From NCBI GenBank assembly GCA_012861695.1, contig JAAOOA010000604.1, positions 330,661 to 394,660 of the forward strand: a stretch of DNA of 64,000 nucleotides, in the 5' to 3' direction. Made by a program: the position numbers and the translations under genes. Below, piece after piece: positions 11,388 to 22,864 of this stretch. The stretch is from Trematomus loennbergii. Lineage: Eukaryota > Chordata > Actinopteri > Perciformes > Nototheniidae. How positions within the stretch are numbered: the first letter of the stretch is position 1; each line of letters begins with the position of its first letter. Under the pieces are notes generated by a model. The model was not told the origin of the DNA and searched no databases. It saw nothing but the letters and a program-made list of their open reading frames with translations.

Positions 11388-14300
11388 TTAGTCGGGCCCC
11401 GTGGTGGAGACGGAGGCCTGGGGTCCCTCTCCGTACGCCCCCCCGCCCTCTCCCTCCTCCTGGCTGGGCGAGGCCTCGTCGCTGGGCCCCCCTCTGGAGG
11501 TCACGGAGGTGGTGGTGGTCTCTGGCGACGCGCTCTGGGCCTCCTGGGGAGCGCAGCCCGGGTGGTTCTTACGGAAGTGCTGGTTGAGGATGGCCTGGAA
11601 GTAGGGATGGGAATTTGAAAGCATATTTATATTCGAATATTCAACCCCAAAAAAACGGTTAACCGAATTTTTTTAACATTTTTTACAATTACTGGACATA
11701 AAATACACACTGTATTCACTGCTTTCACACACACATGTACATAATATGTACACATGACCATATCCTATAAAAAAAAGATATCTAAAATGGCACTGTCGTA
11801 TACATTTAATTAATCTATTTCATATGTAATTTTAGGCACCCCTCCCATAAAAAAAAAACGTTGTCAGGAAAATAAGTAGTGGAGTAAAGTACTGATACCA
11901 GAAAAATGTACTCAAGTAAAGTAGAAGTACTCAGATCTTGTGGTTCAGTAAAAGTAGAAGTACTCAGATCTAGTACTTGAGTAAAAGTACTTAGTTACGT
12001 AATACCTTTGTATATATGTGGACTTTTGAACACATCCCCTTGGACTCTAAGGAACTAGGAAAGAATTGTTTCAATATTCGAGTATTGGATGAATCATTCC
12101 CATCCCTACCTGGAAGGGGAAGCTCTTGCCGCAGACGTGGCAGTGGAAGGGCTTGTTGCCCGTGTGCTTGCGGATGTGATACTCCAGCTGGTCCTTGCGC
12201 GTGTACTTCTTCCCGCAGATGCGACACGCGAAGGGCGTGATGCCCATGTGAAGCCGCATGTGGCGGTCCAGGCTGCCCTTCTGGTTGAAGGACTTGCAGC
12301 AGTAGATGCAGGTGAGACGCGGGTTGTAGCGGAACCAGCGGTCGCCCACCTGCTCCCTCAGGTAGTCCTCGTAGCCGCCCATATCGAAGGAGGTGTTCTC
12401 CTCGCCCTGATGAGAAAATACGTTAATACTGAACCAGAACATGCATCACTGGATCTGAAATCCAAGCGACATTTCTGTTGGAAAATAGTGAATGTCCTCT
12501 TCCAACATGAGAGCAACATGCTAACAAAGTATCCCACTGTAGCTGAGAACATGACAGGATGGTGTGATTACCTAGAAGAGCATCAGGACTGTTTGAGGCA
12601 TATGATAGCTATGTGATTAACATGATGATTCAGCCTCTATGGAGATAGACATATGACAAGCATGCTCATTTCTGACGTGGAGCTAATCTGAAGTAAACAT
12701 TGAATACTGCTTTCTATTCCTCCATCTTGTGACGTGTAACTCCCTCTCTTGGATATCAGCATGTGAAGGACACTGTTCAGGAACTAGTTGATGCTCTGTA
12801 TGTGATGACTACTTCCATTCTGGAGAGGATCAGAGATACATGGATCCTGAGGTTGAAGCTCAAGCCGGAGACCAGGGATTATTAACATTTTGAAGTATTC
12901 AGAAAAAGTCAGATTTTGAGATTTTTGAGAAAAAGTCAGAATTTTTAGATTTTGAGAAAAAGTCAGAATTTTTAGATTTTGAGAAAAAGTCAGAATTTAG
13001 CGAAAAGTCAAATTTTGAGATTTTTGCAAAAATGTGAAAAAAAATTAGATTTCTGAGAAAAAGTCAAAAAATTTGAGAAAAGTCAGCATTTTTTAGATTT
13101 GTGTGAAAAAGTCCGATTTTTGAGATTTTGAGAAAAAGTCAGATTTTTTTGATTTTGACTACTTCCATTCTTGAGAGGATCAGAAATACATGGATCCTGA
13201 GATTGAAGCTCAAGCCGGGGACCAGGGAGAGTTTTCTAACAATCTCCTACCGAGGTGATATTTACTTGACAGTTCAAACGACTCATTGGTTCTGGTTCTG
13301 TACCTGAGGCGGTCGCAGATCGTCCGCTCGGCTCGGAGACTCACTCTTCGCTCTCTGACGCTCGGCGAGGACGACGACACTGCCTGTGGGACTGAACCTG
13401 AAACACACAAATGGTAATTTTACAAGCTTTTACAAACATCTCAAACGTGCCGTGTGTCTCTCCGCTAAGCCCCGCCCACAAAATCATGAACCAAACATTT
13501 TTATAACAACGACAGTAGAATCTCACCTGTCCGCCTCGCTGAAGCTGGAGACGGCTGGGCGTTGGGCCCGGTCACCAGCGTGCTTCTCCCCGAGGTGTCG
13601 ATCATCACGGTGGTCTCCTCTCCTATTGGCTCTCCTTCCTCTTCCTCCTGATTCCCCAGTCCTCCATCCTCTCCTTCTTGATCCGGACCCTCTCGGTGCC
13701 GCCGCCCTCCTCCGAGCTGCCGGTCCTCTCCGGCTCGCTGCTGGTCTCCACGAACCACTGCCCGGCCCGGTTGATGCGGAGGATCGGTTCTTTACGACCT
13801 GCGCTAAATGGTGGTGATGGACGAGCCTCCCTCCATCCCGCTGTTCTACACGGGGGGCGGAGGGCTGAGAGGATTCATCTGCAGGACTGATGGCCTCGCA
13901 TTCTGCTGCCCCCCTGCAGAGTGTAGTGGAGTACAAATACTTTGTTACTTAAAGGTCACCAATTGTGCAAAATCCACTTCTCCATGTCTCTTCTACATCA
14001 ACATGTGTCCCCTCTTCTTCATGTCTCTTCTACATCAACATGTGTCCCCTCTTTCATGTCTCTTCTACATCAACATGTGTCCCCTCTTCTTCATGTCTCT
14101 TCTACATCAACATGTGTCCCCTCTTCTTCATGTCTCTTCTACATCAACATGTGTCCCCTCTTCTTCATGTCTTCTTCATCAACATGTGTCCCCTCTTCTT
14201 CATGTCTCTTCTACATCAACATGTGTCCCCTCTTCTTCATGTCTCTTCTACATCAACATGTGTCCCCTCTTCTTCATGTCTCTTCTACATCAACATGTGT

Positions 14301-16602
14301 CCCCTCTTCTTCATGTCTCTTCTACATCAACATGTGTCCCCTCTTCTTCATGTCTCTTCTACATCAACATGTGTCCCTCTTCTTCATGTCTCTTCTACAT
14401 CAACATGTGTCCCCTTTTCTTCATGTCTCTTCTACATCAACATGTGTCCCCTCTTCTTCATGTCTCTTCTACATCAACATGTGTCCCCTTTCTTCATGTC
14501 TCTTCTACATCAACATGTGTCCCCTCTTCTTCATGTCTCTTCTACATCAACATGTGTCCCCTCTCTTCATGTCTCTTCTACATCAACATGTAGTCTCAAA
14601 GATTCTCTCTCTTTTTGTCCTGATCCATTTCTATAAAAACCTGTCTGAAAATGAGCTGATCAGATTTTGGCCACTTTATGATGTCATAACGATGTTTGTC
14701 TTGTGCAACCATTAGCCAATCAGCAACCCCCCCCCCCCCCCCCCCCCACCTTATCACCTGAATCTCCTCCTAGAGCACCAATAGCCGCGTTCACACCGGA
14801 GTACTTTACACCGTACTTTTCGCGTTTAGTTCCGTTAGTACCCCTTATGTCGCGTTCACACCAGAAAGAGAACTTCATCTCTGGAACTTTTACCCCCATG
14901 TTTAGTGCCCGCTGAGAGATGGTACTTTCCTGGGGGAAAAGTGCCCCAGTTCTGATTGGCTGGAGAATTGCAAACCACGCCCGTACAACTCTAAAAAGTT
15001 TGTAGAGCCGCCATTTATTATCCTCGCATTAGCATTATTAGCATTAGCATTCGCCCAGCGCACAAACGCAGAGAGACTAACTTATGGCAACACAAAAGAA
15101 AACATGGGAGCGGTGGAGATGAGGAGGTGTCGGCGTTCTGGAGATTTCCTCTGAAGGCTTCAGTAGAAGCTGCTGGGAGTCCCAGCAGCTTCTACTGAAG
15201 CCTTCCCCAACTCCGGGGACTTCCGGCCGGGGACTCCGGGTGGCAGTATACGCCGTGAAGTTTGCGGCCTGCCAGTAAACCCAAAGCAGAAGAAGAAGAA
15301 GTGACGTCAGCGGCTCATTTGCCTAATCCTCCCTCAGGGAAAAGTACTCCGGTGTGAACGCCATCTGTACTAAATGCCCTGGGGTCATACGTGCCGGGGC
15401 TCTGAGTGCTGGCACTAAGTACTCCGGTGTGAACGCGCCTAATGTGTTATTTTTAACCAAATCTCTCTCAGAGGGGCGTGGGGAGGGGCTCCTTATTTTC
15501 ATCTAAAGTAACAGACAGAGAATCAGCACTTTGGAAACAGGGCAGAAACAGAGGGGATTATGGGTAATGCTGCAATGATCTGTTTGGTGTTTCAGCCAAT
15601 CAGAGACAGGCTCTGGATATATCTGAGACCTGTCATGTATTGATGAGAAACAGTATAATAGGGGACCTTTAAATAAATGTTTCTGGTATCAGTACTTTAC
15701 TCCACTACTTATTTTTCTGAGGACTTTTTACTTTGAAGTAGAAAGTACAGGTATTTGAGTTCAACATGTAAGAAGTAGAAAGTACAGGTATTTGTGTTCA
15801 ACATGTAAGAAGTAGAAAGTACAGGTATTTGAGTTCAACATGTAAGAAGTAGAAAGTACAGGTATTTGTGTTCAAAATGTATTTTGAACCCAAATACCTG
15901 TACTTAATATAAAGGGAGGTCAGGTACTCTTTAAAACAGCTGCTAGTTATGGGTACTTTTACTGAAGTACATTTCAAAGCCCTCTTTACTTTGACTTGAG
16001 TAAAGAAGTTTAGTCAGTACTTCTACTTTCACCAGAGTATTTTTAAACACGAGTATCTGTACTTCTACTTGAGGAAAGGATGTGTGTACTTTTGCCATCT
16101 CTGCCCTCTGGTGCTGATCAGTCTCAACCCGGAGTGATTCGCTCCACTTCGCACCGCGGCCTCCAGCGTTCGCCCCCCTCGATTCTCGTCCTCCTCGTCC
16201 TCCTCCCCAGGCTGATCTTCAAATGGATCCCCTCCAGGATCTGCGTGCAGCGATCAATAATGTGTTGCATCTGCAGGAAGCTGGCGGCCGTCAGGTAGCT
16301 GATGATGTCGGCCAGCTGCAGGCAGAGGCGCCCGGTGTAGCAGAAGCTCAGCAGCTGCTCGAACACAGAGGGGTTCCTGATGACCGTCAGCGACACGGTG
16401 CTCATCTGGCCCAGAGACATGTGGTCACGGAAGTACGGCGAGCTGGCCGCGAGGACGACTTTGTGCGCCCGGAAGCTCTGGCCCTGCACGTTGACCACGA
16501 TGTCGCAGAGGCGGCCCTGAACGCGCAGCTGGTTCAGGTGAGACAGCACCGAGTTACTGAAGTCTGGGATGTCCAGCTGGACGCTGCCGGAGCGCTCCAT
16601 GC
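11388..16602 (-). CDS. zbtb37: BTB/POZ and C2H2 zinc-finger protein ZBTB37
   Basis: Nuclear zinc-finger factor, probably a transcriptional regulator. Coding exons on the - strand: 16602-16129, 13913-13527, 13397-13304, 12406-12110, 11594-11388. The start ATG is 16601-16599, just after a CTGCAG acceptor. Exon 1 is a full BTB domain (IPDFSNSVLSHLNQLR, GRLCDIVVNVQGQ, AHKVVLAASSPYF). Exon 2 has PILRINRAGQW; exon 3 has RFSPTGSVVVLAER; exon 4 holds fingers 1-2 and the start of finger 3 (CHVCGKSFPFQ); exon 5 completes finger 3 (AILNQHFRKNH) and ends VSTTGPD. Five one-base losses in G/C runs break the frame: near 16205, and in exon 2 near 13843, 13830, 13655 and 13565. Finger exons are intact, so these are probably assembly errors. 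The finger-3 intron is a hAT element (separate entry). Human ZBTB37 matches throughout. Confidence 0.92.
11602..12108. mobile_element. hAT-type element forming the whole finger-3 intron of zbtb37
   Basis: The ends are inverted: TAGGGATGGGAAT on the left and ATTCCCATCCCTA on the right. The element is flanked directly by a perfect 8-bp duplication CCTGGAAG at 11594-11601 and 12109-12116, the length typical of hAT. Both copies abut zbtb37 coding sequence. On the - strand the donor CAG|GTAGGG uses the last base of one duplication plus the element's first bases, and the acceptor CTTCCAG lies in the other duplication. The intron is 515 nt = 507 + 8. No transposase. A Tol2-like GTACTCAGATC block lies inside at about 11880-12000. 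Confidence 0.88.
12475..13241. mobile_element. family A element in a zbtb37 intron
   Basis: Begins CTGTTGGAAAATAG and ends GTTTTCTAACA, giving short inverted ends. It matches the copy at 43514-44406 over most of its length, including CATCAGGACTGTTTGAGGCA. The second half is AT-rich degenerate 'gagaaaaagtcagaattt' repeats. The serpinc1 acceptor at 91 lies at the end of a third copy. No coding capacity seen. Confidence 0.8.
13980..14590 (+). repeat. minisatellite, about 36-bp unit with CTACATCAACATGTGTCCCC
   Basis: About 17 head-to-tail copies of a unit containing CTACATCAACATGTGTCCCC and CTTCTTCATGTCTCTT, differing mainly by small indels. It grew from a single sequence present once in the 3000-3400 copy. 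All three + frames are open across it, giving artefact ORFs over 200 codons. Confidence 0.93.
14784..15439. mobile_element. nested MITE with CGCGTTCACACCGGAGTACTT ends
   Basis: The left end GCGTTCACACCGGAGTACTT and right end AAGTACTCCGGTGTGAACGC are inverted. It interrupts the surrounding element between GAGCACCA and the TAACCAAATC block, which are close together in the 3000-3400 copy. An internal 26-bp perfect hairpin has arms 15153-15178 and 15180-15205 around a single base. Confidence 0.85.
15690..16105. repeat. Tol2-like hAT end repeats
   Basis: Repeats of AGAAGTAGAAAGTACAGGTA are followed by TACTTTTGCCATCTCTG at the right, which resembles a hAT end of the CAGAGGTG type. It lies directly downstream of zbtb37 coding exon 1. 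Confidence 0.6.
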
Positions 16603-16904
16603 TGCAGGGGACACGCACAACAGATACAATACATGTAAAATACATATACAATACACAGGAAATATGTAAAAAACTAGAATATACATACAAACATACACAG
16701 GAATATATAAATATATCTAATATGTATATATGTTCATTTTAATTAATTTCATAGTTATTTATTTATTTATTTTGTATCTTTGATTTTATTAACCTGTGTG
16801 AATCTGTGCTGTTTTTCATCTCATCTCATATTAAAAACTATAAAATACATGCAAACATACACAGGAAATATATAAAAAACTAGAATATACAGTACAAGAC
16901 CTGT

Positions 16905-17590
16905 GTACTTCTACTTTTACTGAAGTACAAGATCTGAGTACTTTTACTCAAGATCTGAGTACTTCTACTTTTACTGAGTACTTCTACTTTTACTGAAGTA
17001 CAAGATCTGAGTACTTTTACTGAGTACTTCTACTTTTACTCAAGTACAAGATCTGAGTACTTTTACTGAGTACTTCTACTTTTACTCAAGTACAAGATCT
17101 GAGTACTTTTACTGAGTACTTCTACTTTTACTCAAGTACAAGATCTGAGTACTTTTACTGAGTACTTCGACTTTTACTGAGTACTTGTACTGTTACTGAA
17201 GTACAAGATCTGAGTACTTTTACTGAGTACTTCTACTTTTACTCAAGTACAAGATCTGAGTACTTTTACTGAGTACTTCTACTTTTACTCAAGTACAAGA
17301 TCTGAGTACTTTTACTGAGTACTTCTACTTTTACTCAAGTACAAGATCTGAGTACTTCTACTTTTACTGAAGTACAAGATCTGAGTACTTCTACTTTTAC
17401 TGAGTACTTCTACTTTTACTGAAGTACAAGATCTGAGTACTTTTACTGAGTACTTCTACTTTTACTCAAGTACAAGGTCTGAGTACTTCTACTTTTACTC
17501 AAGTACAAGGTCTGAGTACTTCTACTTTTACTCAAGTACACCATCTGAGTACTACTACTTTTACTCAAGTACAAGATCTGAATACTTCTA
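16905..17590 (+). repeat. minisatellite of Tol2-like subterminal repeats
   Basis: About 680 bp of ACTTTTACTCAAGTACAAGA and TCTGAGTACTTCTACTTTTA units, 20-46 bp long, upstream of zbtb37 coding exon 1. It is the largest of six loci with this motif in the window. Confidence 0.85.
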
Positions 17591-17759
17591 CTATATTTAG
17601 TTCTTAAAATGTGTTCAGATTACTGGATGTATTGCAGCTCTCGTGGGATCAGAACTCTCGTGAGGTCCGGATCAGAACTCTCGTGAGGTCCGGATCAGAA
17701 CTCTCGTGCGGTCCGGACCAGGCCTAGCTGCGGGTCTCAGGTATGTCTCCAGGTGTGTC

Positions 17760-18200
17760 TCTCTCACCTGAGGGGGGGGGTCTGCTCTGGTTTCAGGGAC
17801 GGTGCGGTCTTCAGCCCTGCAGACAGCCGCTGAGCATCAGGACGGCTCGGCTCGGCTCGGTTCGGCCCTGCAGATCCTCCAGGCTCCGGGTCTCTCCAGC
17901 GGCTCCGGGTCTCTTCAGGGCCGCGGAACAGCACCTGATATCCGGTCCGTCAGCAGCCGCGCCTCGGCCATGGTTCCTCTGGACTCATTCTGCGGTTCTG
18001 CACTCGGTTCCGGTTCGGCTCCTCGGTGTCGGCGCGCGGCTGCTTCTCATCTTCCTTCCTTCTTTTTTCTTTTTTTTTTTACGGCAGAAGGGCCGAGGCT
18101 GCAGGAAGGAAGGAAGGAGGGAAGAAGACGCGCGGAGCATGATGGGAAATGTAGTCCCCGACCGGGAGGGGCGCTGGCTCAACGGCTGAGTGAAAGACTC
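17760..18200 (-). promoter_or_regulatory. CpG-rich promoter and 5' UTR exon region of zbtb37
   Basis: The base composition turns GC- and CpG-rich here, unlike the flanks. On the - strand a donor CTCAG|GTGAGAGA puts the end of a possible non-coding first exon at 17768, upstream of the acceptor at 16603. Open frames in this block are composition effects. Exact start sites need transcript data. Confidence 0.55.
18137..18155 (-). promoter_or_regulatory. candidate ZNF143-type promoter site
   Basis: The - strand reads ACTACATTTCCCATCATGC, close to the known ZNF143/Staf motif ACTACAATTCCCAGCATGC. It sits at the upstream edge of the CpG-rich block. The call rests on motif similarity only. A weaker TTTCCCAGCAGCC lies at about 18202. 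Confidence 0.5.
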
Positions 18201-18975
18201 CATTTCCCAGCAGCCTCCTGTGAAGAGAGGGGTCATCACGGCTCTTGGAGTTTGGCAGAAAAGTGGAGTTCACACAAGCACGCGCACACGCGCACACGCA
18301 ACACATCCAAGTCAGAGCCTGTTTCGATCATTTTACATTAAAACCGAGAATAAATCCAATAACACAGCTTTGTTTGTGGCTACTTTTAATTCACATAAGA
18401 TAAGATATACTTTGGTAAGCCAGAAGTGTGAATGTATTTCTTTGCAACAGCATGTTAAACGAGTATTTCACATAATTAGAAAGAAAAAAAGAGTAGGAAA
18501 TAAATAATTATACAATATAAACACCTCAAAAAGAAGATAAAACAGATCTCAAAGAATGAAAATATAAATCTGACAAATAAAACACGGTTTAACTTTAAGG
18601 GCTAAATTACAGCTAACACATTTAGTCTGCAAGACCTGCATATCCAATGAGATACCAGTGTGTAAAGTTAGCAGTGATCCTTCATGGAGTGTGTCAGACG
18701 GACTACAGGTGTGTAACTTTCACGGTGTTTATATCTCACTTTTCAGTTCTGTTTTATTTACTATTTTCAGATGTTTGTTTATTTTCTACTTTTATAGCCT
18801 TTGTTTTCCCACGCTGCTGTAACGATCAATAACGATCAATAACGATCAATAAAGTATATCTTATCTTATTTTCCTTTTTTATTTATTTTCGTAATATTTT
18901 TTTCTGATATATATTAATGTTTTTTAAATGTTTTATTCTATTTATATGTTGTTGTTGTTGTTGTTGTATTAATTA

Positions 18976-19321
18976 TAGGCCCTTTCTCATTTATCTAACT
19001 CCCCTCCTCGACTCCTATCCTCGTGTCTTAGTCCGCGAGCGGAGGAGTCGAGGAGATTGGAGGGGAACCGAGGAGAGAGGAGTCGAGGAGAGAGGAGGGG
19101 AACCGAGGAGAGAGGAGTCGAGGAGAGAGGAGGGGAACCGAGGAGAGAGGAGTCGAGGAGGGGAACCGAGGAGAGAGGAGTTGAGGAGAGAGGAGGGGAA
19201 CCGAGGAGAGAGGAGTCGAGGAGGGGAACCGAGGATCGAGGAGGGGAACCGAGGAGAGAGGAGTCGAGGAGGGGAACCGAGGAGAGAGGAGGGGAACCGT
19301 TAGAGAAATGAGAAAGGGCCT
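18976..19321. mobile_element. MITE with AGGCCCTTTCTCATTT ends and internal GA-rich minisatellite
   Basis: The left end AGGCCCTTTCTCATTTATCT and right end AGAGAAATGAGAAAGGGCCT are inverted. TTATA occurs on both sides and may be part of the target duplication. The interior (19027-19300) is a GGAGGGGAACCGAGGAGAGA minisatellite. No gene. Confidence 0.8.
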
Positions 19322-19844
19322 TATATATGTCTTCAGTATTAATGTAATGTTTTTATTCTTTATTTTCTTGTTTTACTTTTTTCAATAGTAAAATAGTAGT
19401 TTAGTTAATTTCTTTGTTTCTAGATGTATATTCTTATCGTATTTTTAAGGTATTTAAATAAGGATTTATATGTTTTTTTCTACTTTATATATTTAAAAAA
19501 AGTTGTTATTGTAATGTCTAGATGTGGCCTCAGGGTGGCAGCAGAGGCCCTCTCCTCCTCTTCCCTTAATACACATTAAATATATATATTTACCTGATAT
19601 TTACACTTTAATATATTTATTTCTAAGGGTAATGGATATTGTTTTTCCTCTGTGTTTTTTTACTCTTTATACTTCAGATTATGAAAGGATTTGTGATCGA
19701 GACTCCTTCAGAGACGTGTCTTTAAATCTGATGCAGATACTTCAGGTAAACAAATGGGGCGAAGCCTGCGAGCTAGTTCAGGAAGTCAACCCGAGCACCA
19801 ATGATACATTAACACGTGACACACCTCGTCGCTCTTACAACCAA

Positions 19845-20345
19845 CCAAACCCCCAGCTTCCACCCCAGCTTCCACCCCAGCTTCCCCCCAGCTTCCACCC
19901 CAGCTTCCACCCCAGCTTCCACCCCAGCTTCCACCCCAGCTTCCACCCCAGCTTCCACCCCAGCTTCCACCCCAGCTTCCACCCCAGCTTCCACCCCAGC
20001 TTCCACCCCAGCTTCCACCCCAGCTTCCACCCCAGCTTCCACCCCAGCTTCCACCCCAGCTTCCACCCCAGCTTCCACCCCAGCTTCCCCCCAGCTTCCA
20101 CCCCAGCTTCCACCCCAGCTTCCACCCCAGCTTCCACCCCCCAGCTTCCACCCCAGCTTCCACCCCAGCTTCCACCCCAGCTTCCACCCCAGCTCCACCC
20201 CAGCTTTCACCCCAGCTCCCACCCCCAGCTCCCCCCCAGCTTCCACCCCAGCTTCCACCCCAGCACCACCCCAGCTTCCACCCCAGCTCCCACCCCCAGC
20301 TTCCACCCCAGCTTCCACCCCAGCTCCACCCAGCTCCACCTGTAG
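19845..20345 (+). repeat. minisatellite, 12-bp AGCTTCCACCCC unit
   Basis: About 40 copies of AGCTTCCACCCC with a few 11- and 13-bp variants. Long Pro/Ser/Thr or Gly/Trp frames on both strands are artefacts of the unit length. The regions around it (19322-19844, 20346-21050) show nothing I recognise. Confidence 0.95.
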
Positions 20346-21049
20346 GCTCGGGGGGTAGTTATCTAATCATCACTCAATGTTCTTTGTAAATCTGTGGAGT
20401 GATGAGGCCCGAGCCTAGACGCCAAACTCAAACTATATGCTGCTTCTAATAAATATATTAAGAAACGTGAGTTGTCTGACTGAACTGGACTTATAACTTC
20501 TCTGTACATTTATACTTAATGTAATATGCCGTTCTTGCATACTACATGTAAATAATATCCCACGTTTATTCTGTTAGCTGTAATTTAGCTCTTCAATAGT
20601 GTGTAATCTGTCAGATAGTTTACAAGTTCTTATATTTTCACTCTTTAGTTCTGTTTTCTTTTCTTTGCGATTAATGAAAGATCTGACTTTTAGCAAAAGT
20701 ATCTCTGTAAATAAATTGTTAATTAAAAACATCGTCTTTCTTAATTATTATTTTGTGAAATAGTTGATTTCAAATTCAAGAGAGAACCTTTAAACTACTA
20801 ATTGTGGAAGAGGATTATTTTTCACATGTGAAAATTATTTTTAGATTTGACTTAAAAGTTTCAGAAGAAAAGTCAGAATTCAGATTTTTTTTTTTCTGAC
20901 TTTAAAAGTATTTCTGAGAAGAAAAACAATTCTGATTTTTTATGAAAATCTCAGAATTCGGAGATTTTCAGAAATAAATCAGAGTTAATATTCTCCAAGA
21001 ATTCTGAGATTAAAGTCACAATTCCTGCTTTTTCCACTTGGGGCCCTAA

Positions 21050-21395
21050 ATCTCCCGTATACTACCAAGTTCATTCAGCTTGCTCCTCCCTCACTGTGAA
21101 GAGGAACCAGGTACACCTCAACAAAAACACACCTGGTTGCCAGCCTGGCTCCTAACTGGTGGAAGGAGCTTCCCTGATATCAGGACAGCAGAGAGTCTCT
21201 CCAGACGCAGACTGAAGACACACCTGTTATAGAGTGTACCTGATGCAGCAGCTCTTATTCTGGTCTGGCTTGTTTGTAGTAAACATGTCAGCACTGTTGT
21301 TGTTGTTGTTGTCCATAGCTTGATCTTTACGGTTCATTGCATTATTGTACATCGCTTTGGATAAAAGCATCAGCTAAATATAATTGAATTTGACT
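21050..21395 (+). mobile_element. 3' end of a decayed LINE
   Basis: Scraps of translation resemble the end of a LINE reverse transcriptase ('NWWKELP...SLSRRRLKTHL'-like, heavily broken). The tail CGCTTTGGATAAAAGCATCA is a common fish LINE/SINE tail. Length and strand are approximate. Confidence 0.55.
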
Positions 21396-22223
21396 TTGAC
21401 TTCACTTCATAGAAACAGGTTGAAGCTTCCATCATATTCAAAACTTAAAACCACTTTGACATTTAGGTTCAATTTAATATTGAATGATCCGTTCCTTACA
21501 CACTTAATGTATATATAATATCCTGCTTTATTTTGTCACTGTACATTTGTATTTCCACATGTATATTTTCTACTTTTTTAATGCTATTTTATTTCTATTG
21601 AGATGTTTACATTTTGGATTGTTTATTTCTACTCTTTTAATGTCTCTAATGTACGATGCCGTGTCTTTTTATGCTGCAACACTAACATTCCCCTGATTAG
21701 GATCAATAAAGTAGATCGTATCTTATTCTTATCTTAAATCTGTTTCTGTTTCAAAAGCCCTTCAATTGTTTCCTCAACTTGATGCTCGGATACTTTAGAA
21801 AACGCGTTATTATTTCCCTTGAAACGAACATGTTGTTAAAATCAGCTTTTCTTGCATCGTGTGTTTCTATTTCTGTCTTTATTAAGAGCTAACAAAAACC
21901 AACAAACATCAGGAGTTAAACAGTGCAGACAGAGCTCATGCTGGACGTCAACAAACACAAAATCATTAAGGATTAATCAATCGGGTCGAGTCGGACGGGT
22001 ACGGAAGCCCATTTCTGCCAAAAAAAAAAATAAAAGAAGTCAAATATGACACGTAAATTATTTAGATTCTTAAAAACGTGAAATAAAAAATTGGACCCTG
22101 TAGCGAGACTCAGAATAAATTAATACCAAAAATATATGATTTTAATTAATAACCCAAATAATGCATTGTATAAAAGTGAAAGTGACCAGACTCAGCTATC
22201 CAATTAAAACTGCTCTTGAGATG

Positions 22224-22242
22224 ATGAGTGTGTGTGTGTGTG

Positions 22243-22297
<55 letters not shown>

Positions 22298-22330
22298 GGT
22301 GTGTGTGTTGTGGTGTGTGTGGGTGTGAAT
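22224..22330 (+). repeat. (GT)n microsatellite
   Basis: A nearly pure GT run with a few TT and GG interruptions, between zbtb37 and s1pr1. The surrounding sequence (21400-23070) has no recognised gene. Confidence 0.95.
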
Positions 22331-22864
22331 GACTCGTAGTATGTAAAGAGCTTTGAGGGTTTTCTTCTCAGCAGAAATGAGCTTCCATACTTCTGAAACT
22401 GTACAAAACAAAACGTTCCCTCCTCTCTTCTATGTGTGAAGAGTTTCTTTCTTTCAAATATAAATTATTTCCACTACACCGACGTCACTACGGCACAATG
22501 ACAACAACACAGACAGGAAGTAGAAAATACATTCTGACCAACAGTTTCTACACAGTTAACTTTTTACAACAAAAAGAAAATGTCACATGACCACAAGAAT
22601 TCACAGCTCAGGTGCCTCTCTGTAAATCAAGACGATTATTTATTTATTCCTATGTTTCCAGGTACACCAGAAAAAGACAATTACCCTAAATGTTGGATCT
22701 GAAGAAGCGCCTGAACTCTGGATTCATGAGTGCGTATTTCTTAAGGGAAGTGGAGGAAAACAAAGAAAGTCTCCATGAATTAATTTGAATTCTTAAATAT
22801 TTGACAGCTGTGTGTTTAAGCGCTACGGGTTTCTAGTTGTTCTTAGAGGGTCAGTACAAAGTCT

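Larger units (their letters stand above)
13949..15672. mobile_element. TTAAAGGTC inverted-repeat element with internal array and nested insertion
   Basis: The left end TTAAAGGTCACC and right end GGGGACCTTTAA are inverted. It contains a minisatellite (about 13980-14590), a C-rich run (14728-14747) and a nested element (14784-15439). It lies in the first coding intron of zbtb37. The shorter copy at 3000-3400 shows the arrangement without these insertions. Confidence 0.8.

Noticed and set aside
11991..12616. Other frames overlapping the zbtb37 finger exon
   Set aside because: Shadows of the zinc-finger exon in other frames; only the CxxC...HxxxH frame makes sense.
13441..16602. zbtb37 as a pseudogene
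   Set aside because: The breaks are all single-base losses in G/C runs, splice sites are intact, and the BTB and finger exons are fully conserved, so sequence error is the simpler explanation.
19524..20358. Proline-rich protein of about 270 codons
   Set aside because: Encoded by a 12-bp tandem repeat, with equally long frames on the other strand.
20397..20480. Possible box C/D snoRNA (GTGATGA ... CTGA)
   Set aside because: Boxes can be placed, but there is no terminal stem or resemblance to known GAS5 snoRNAs; chance match.
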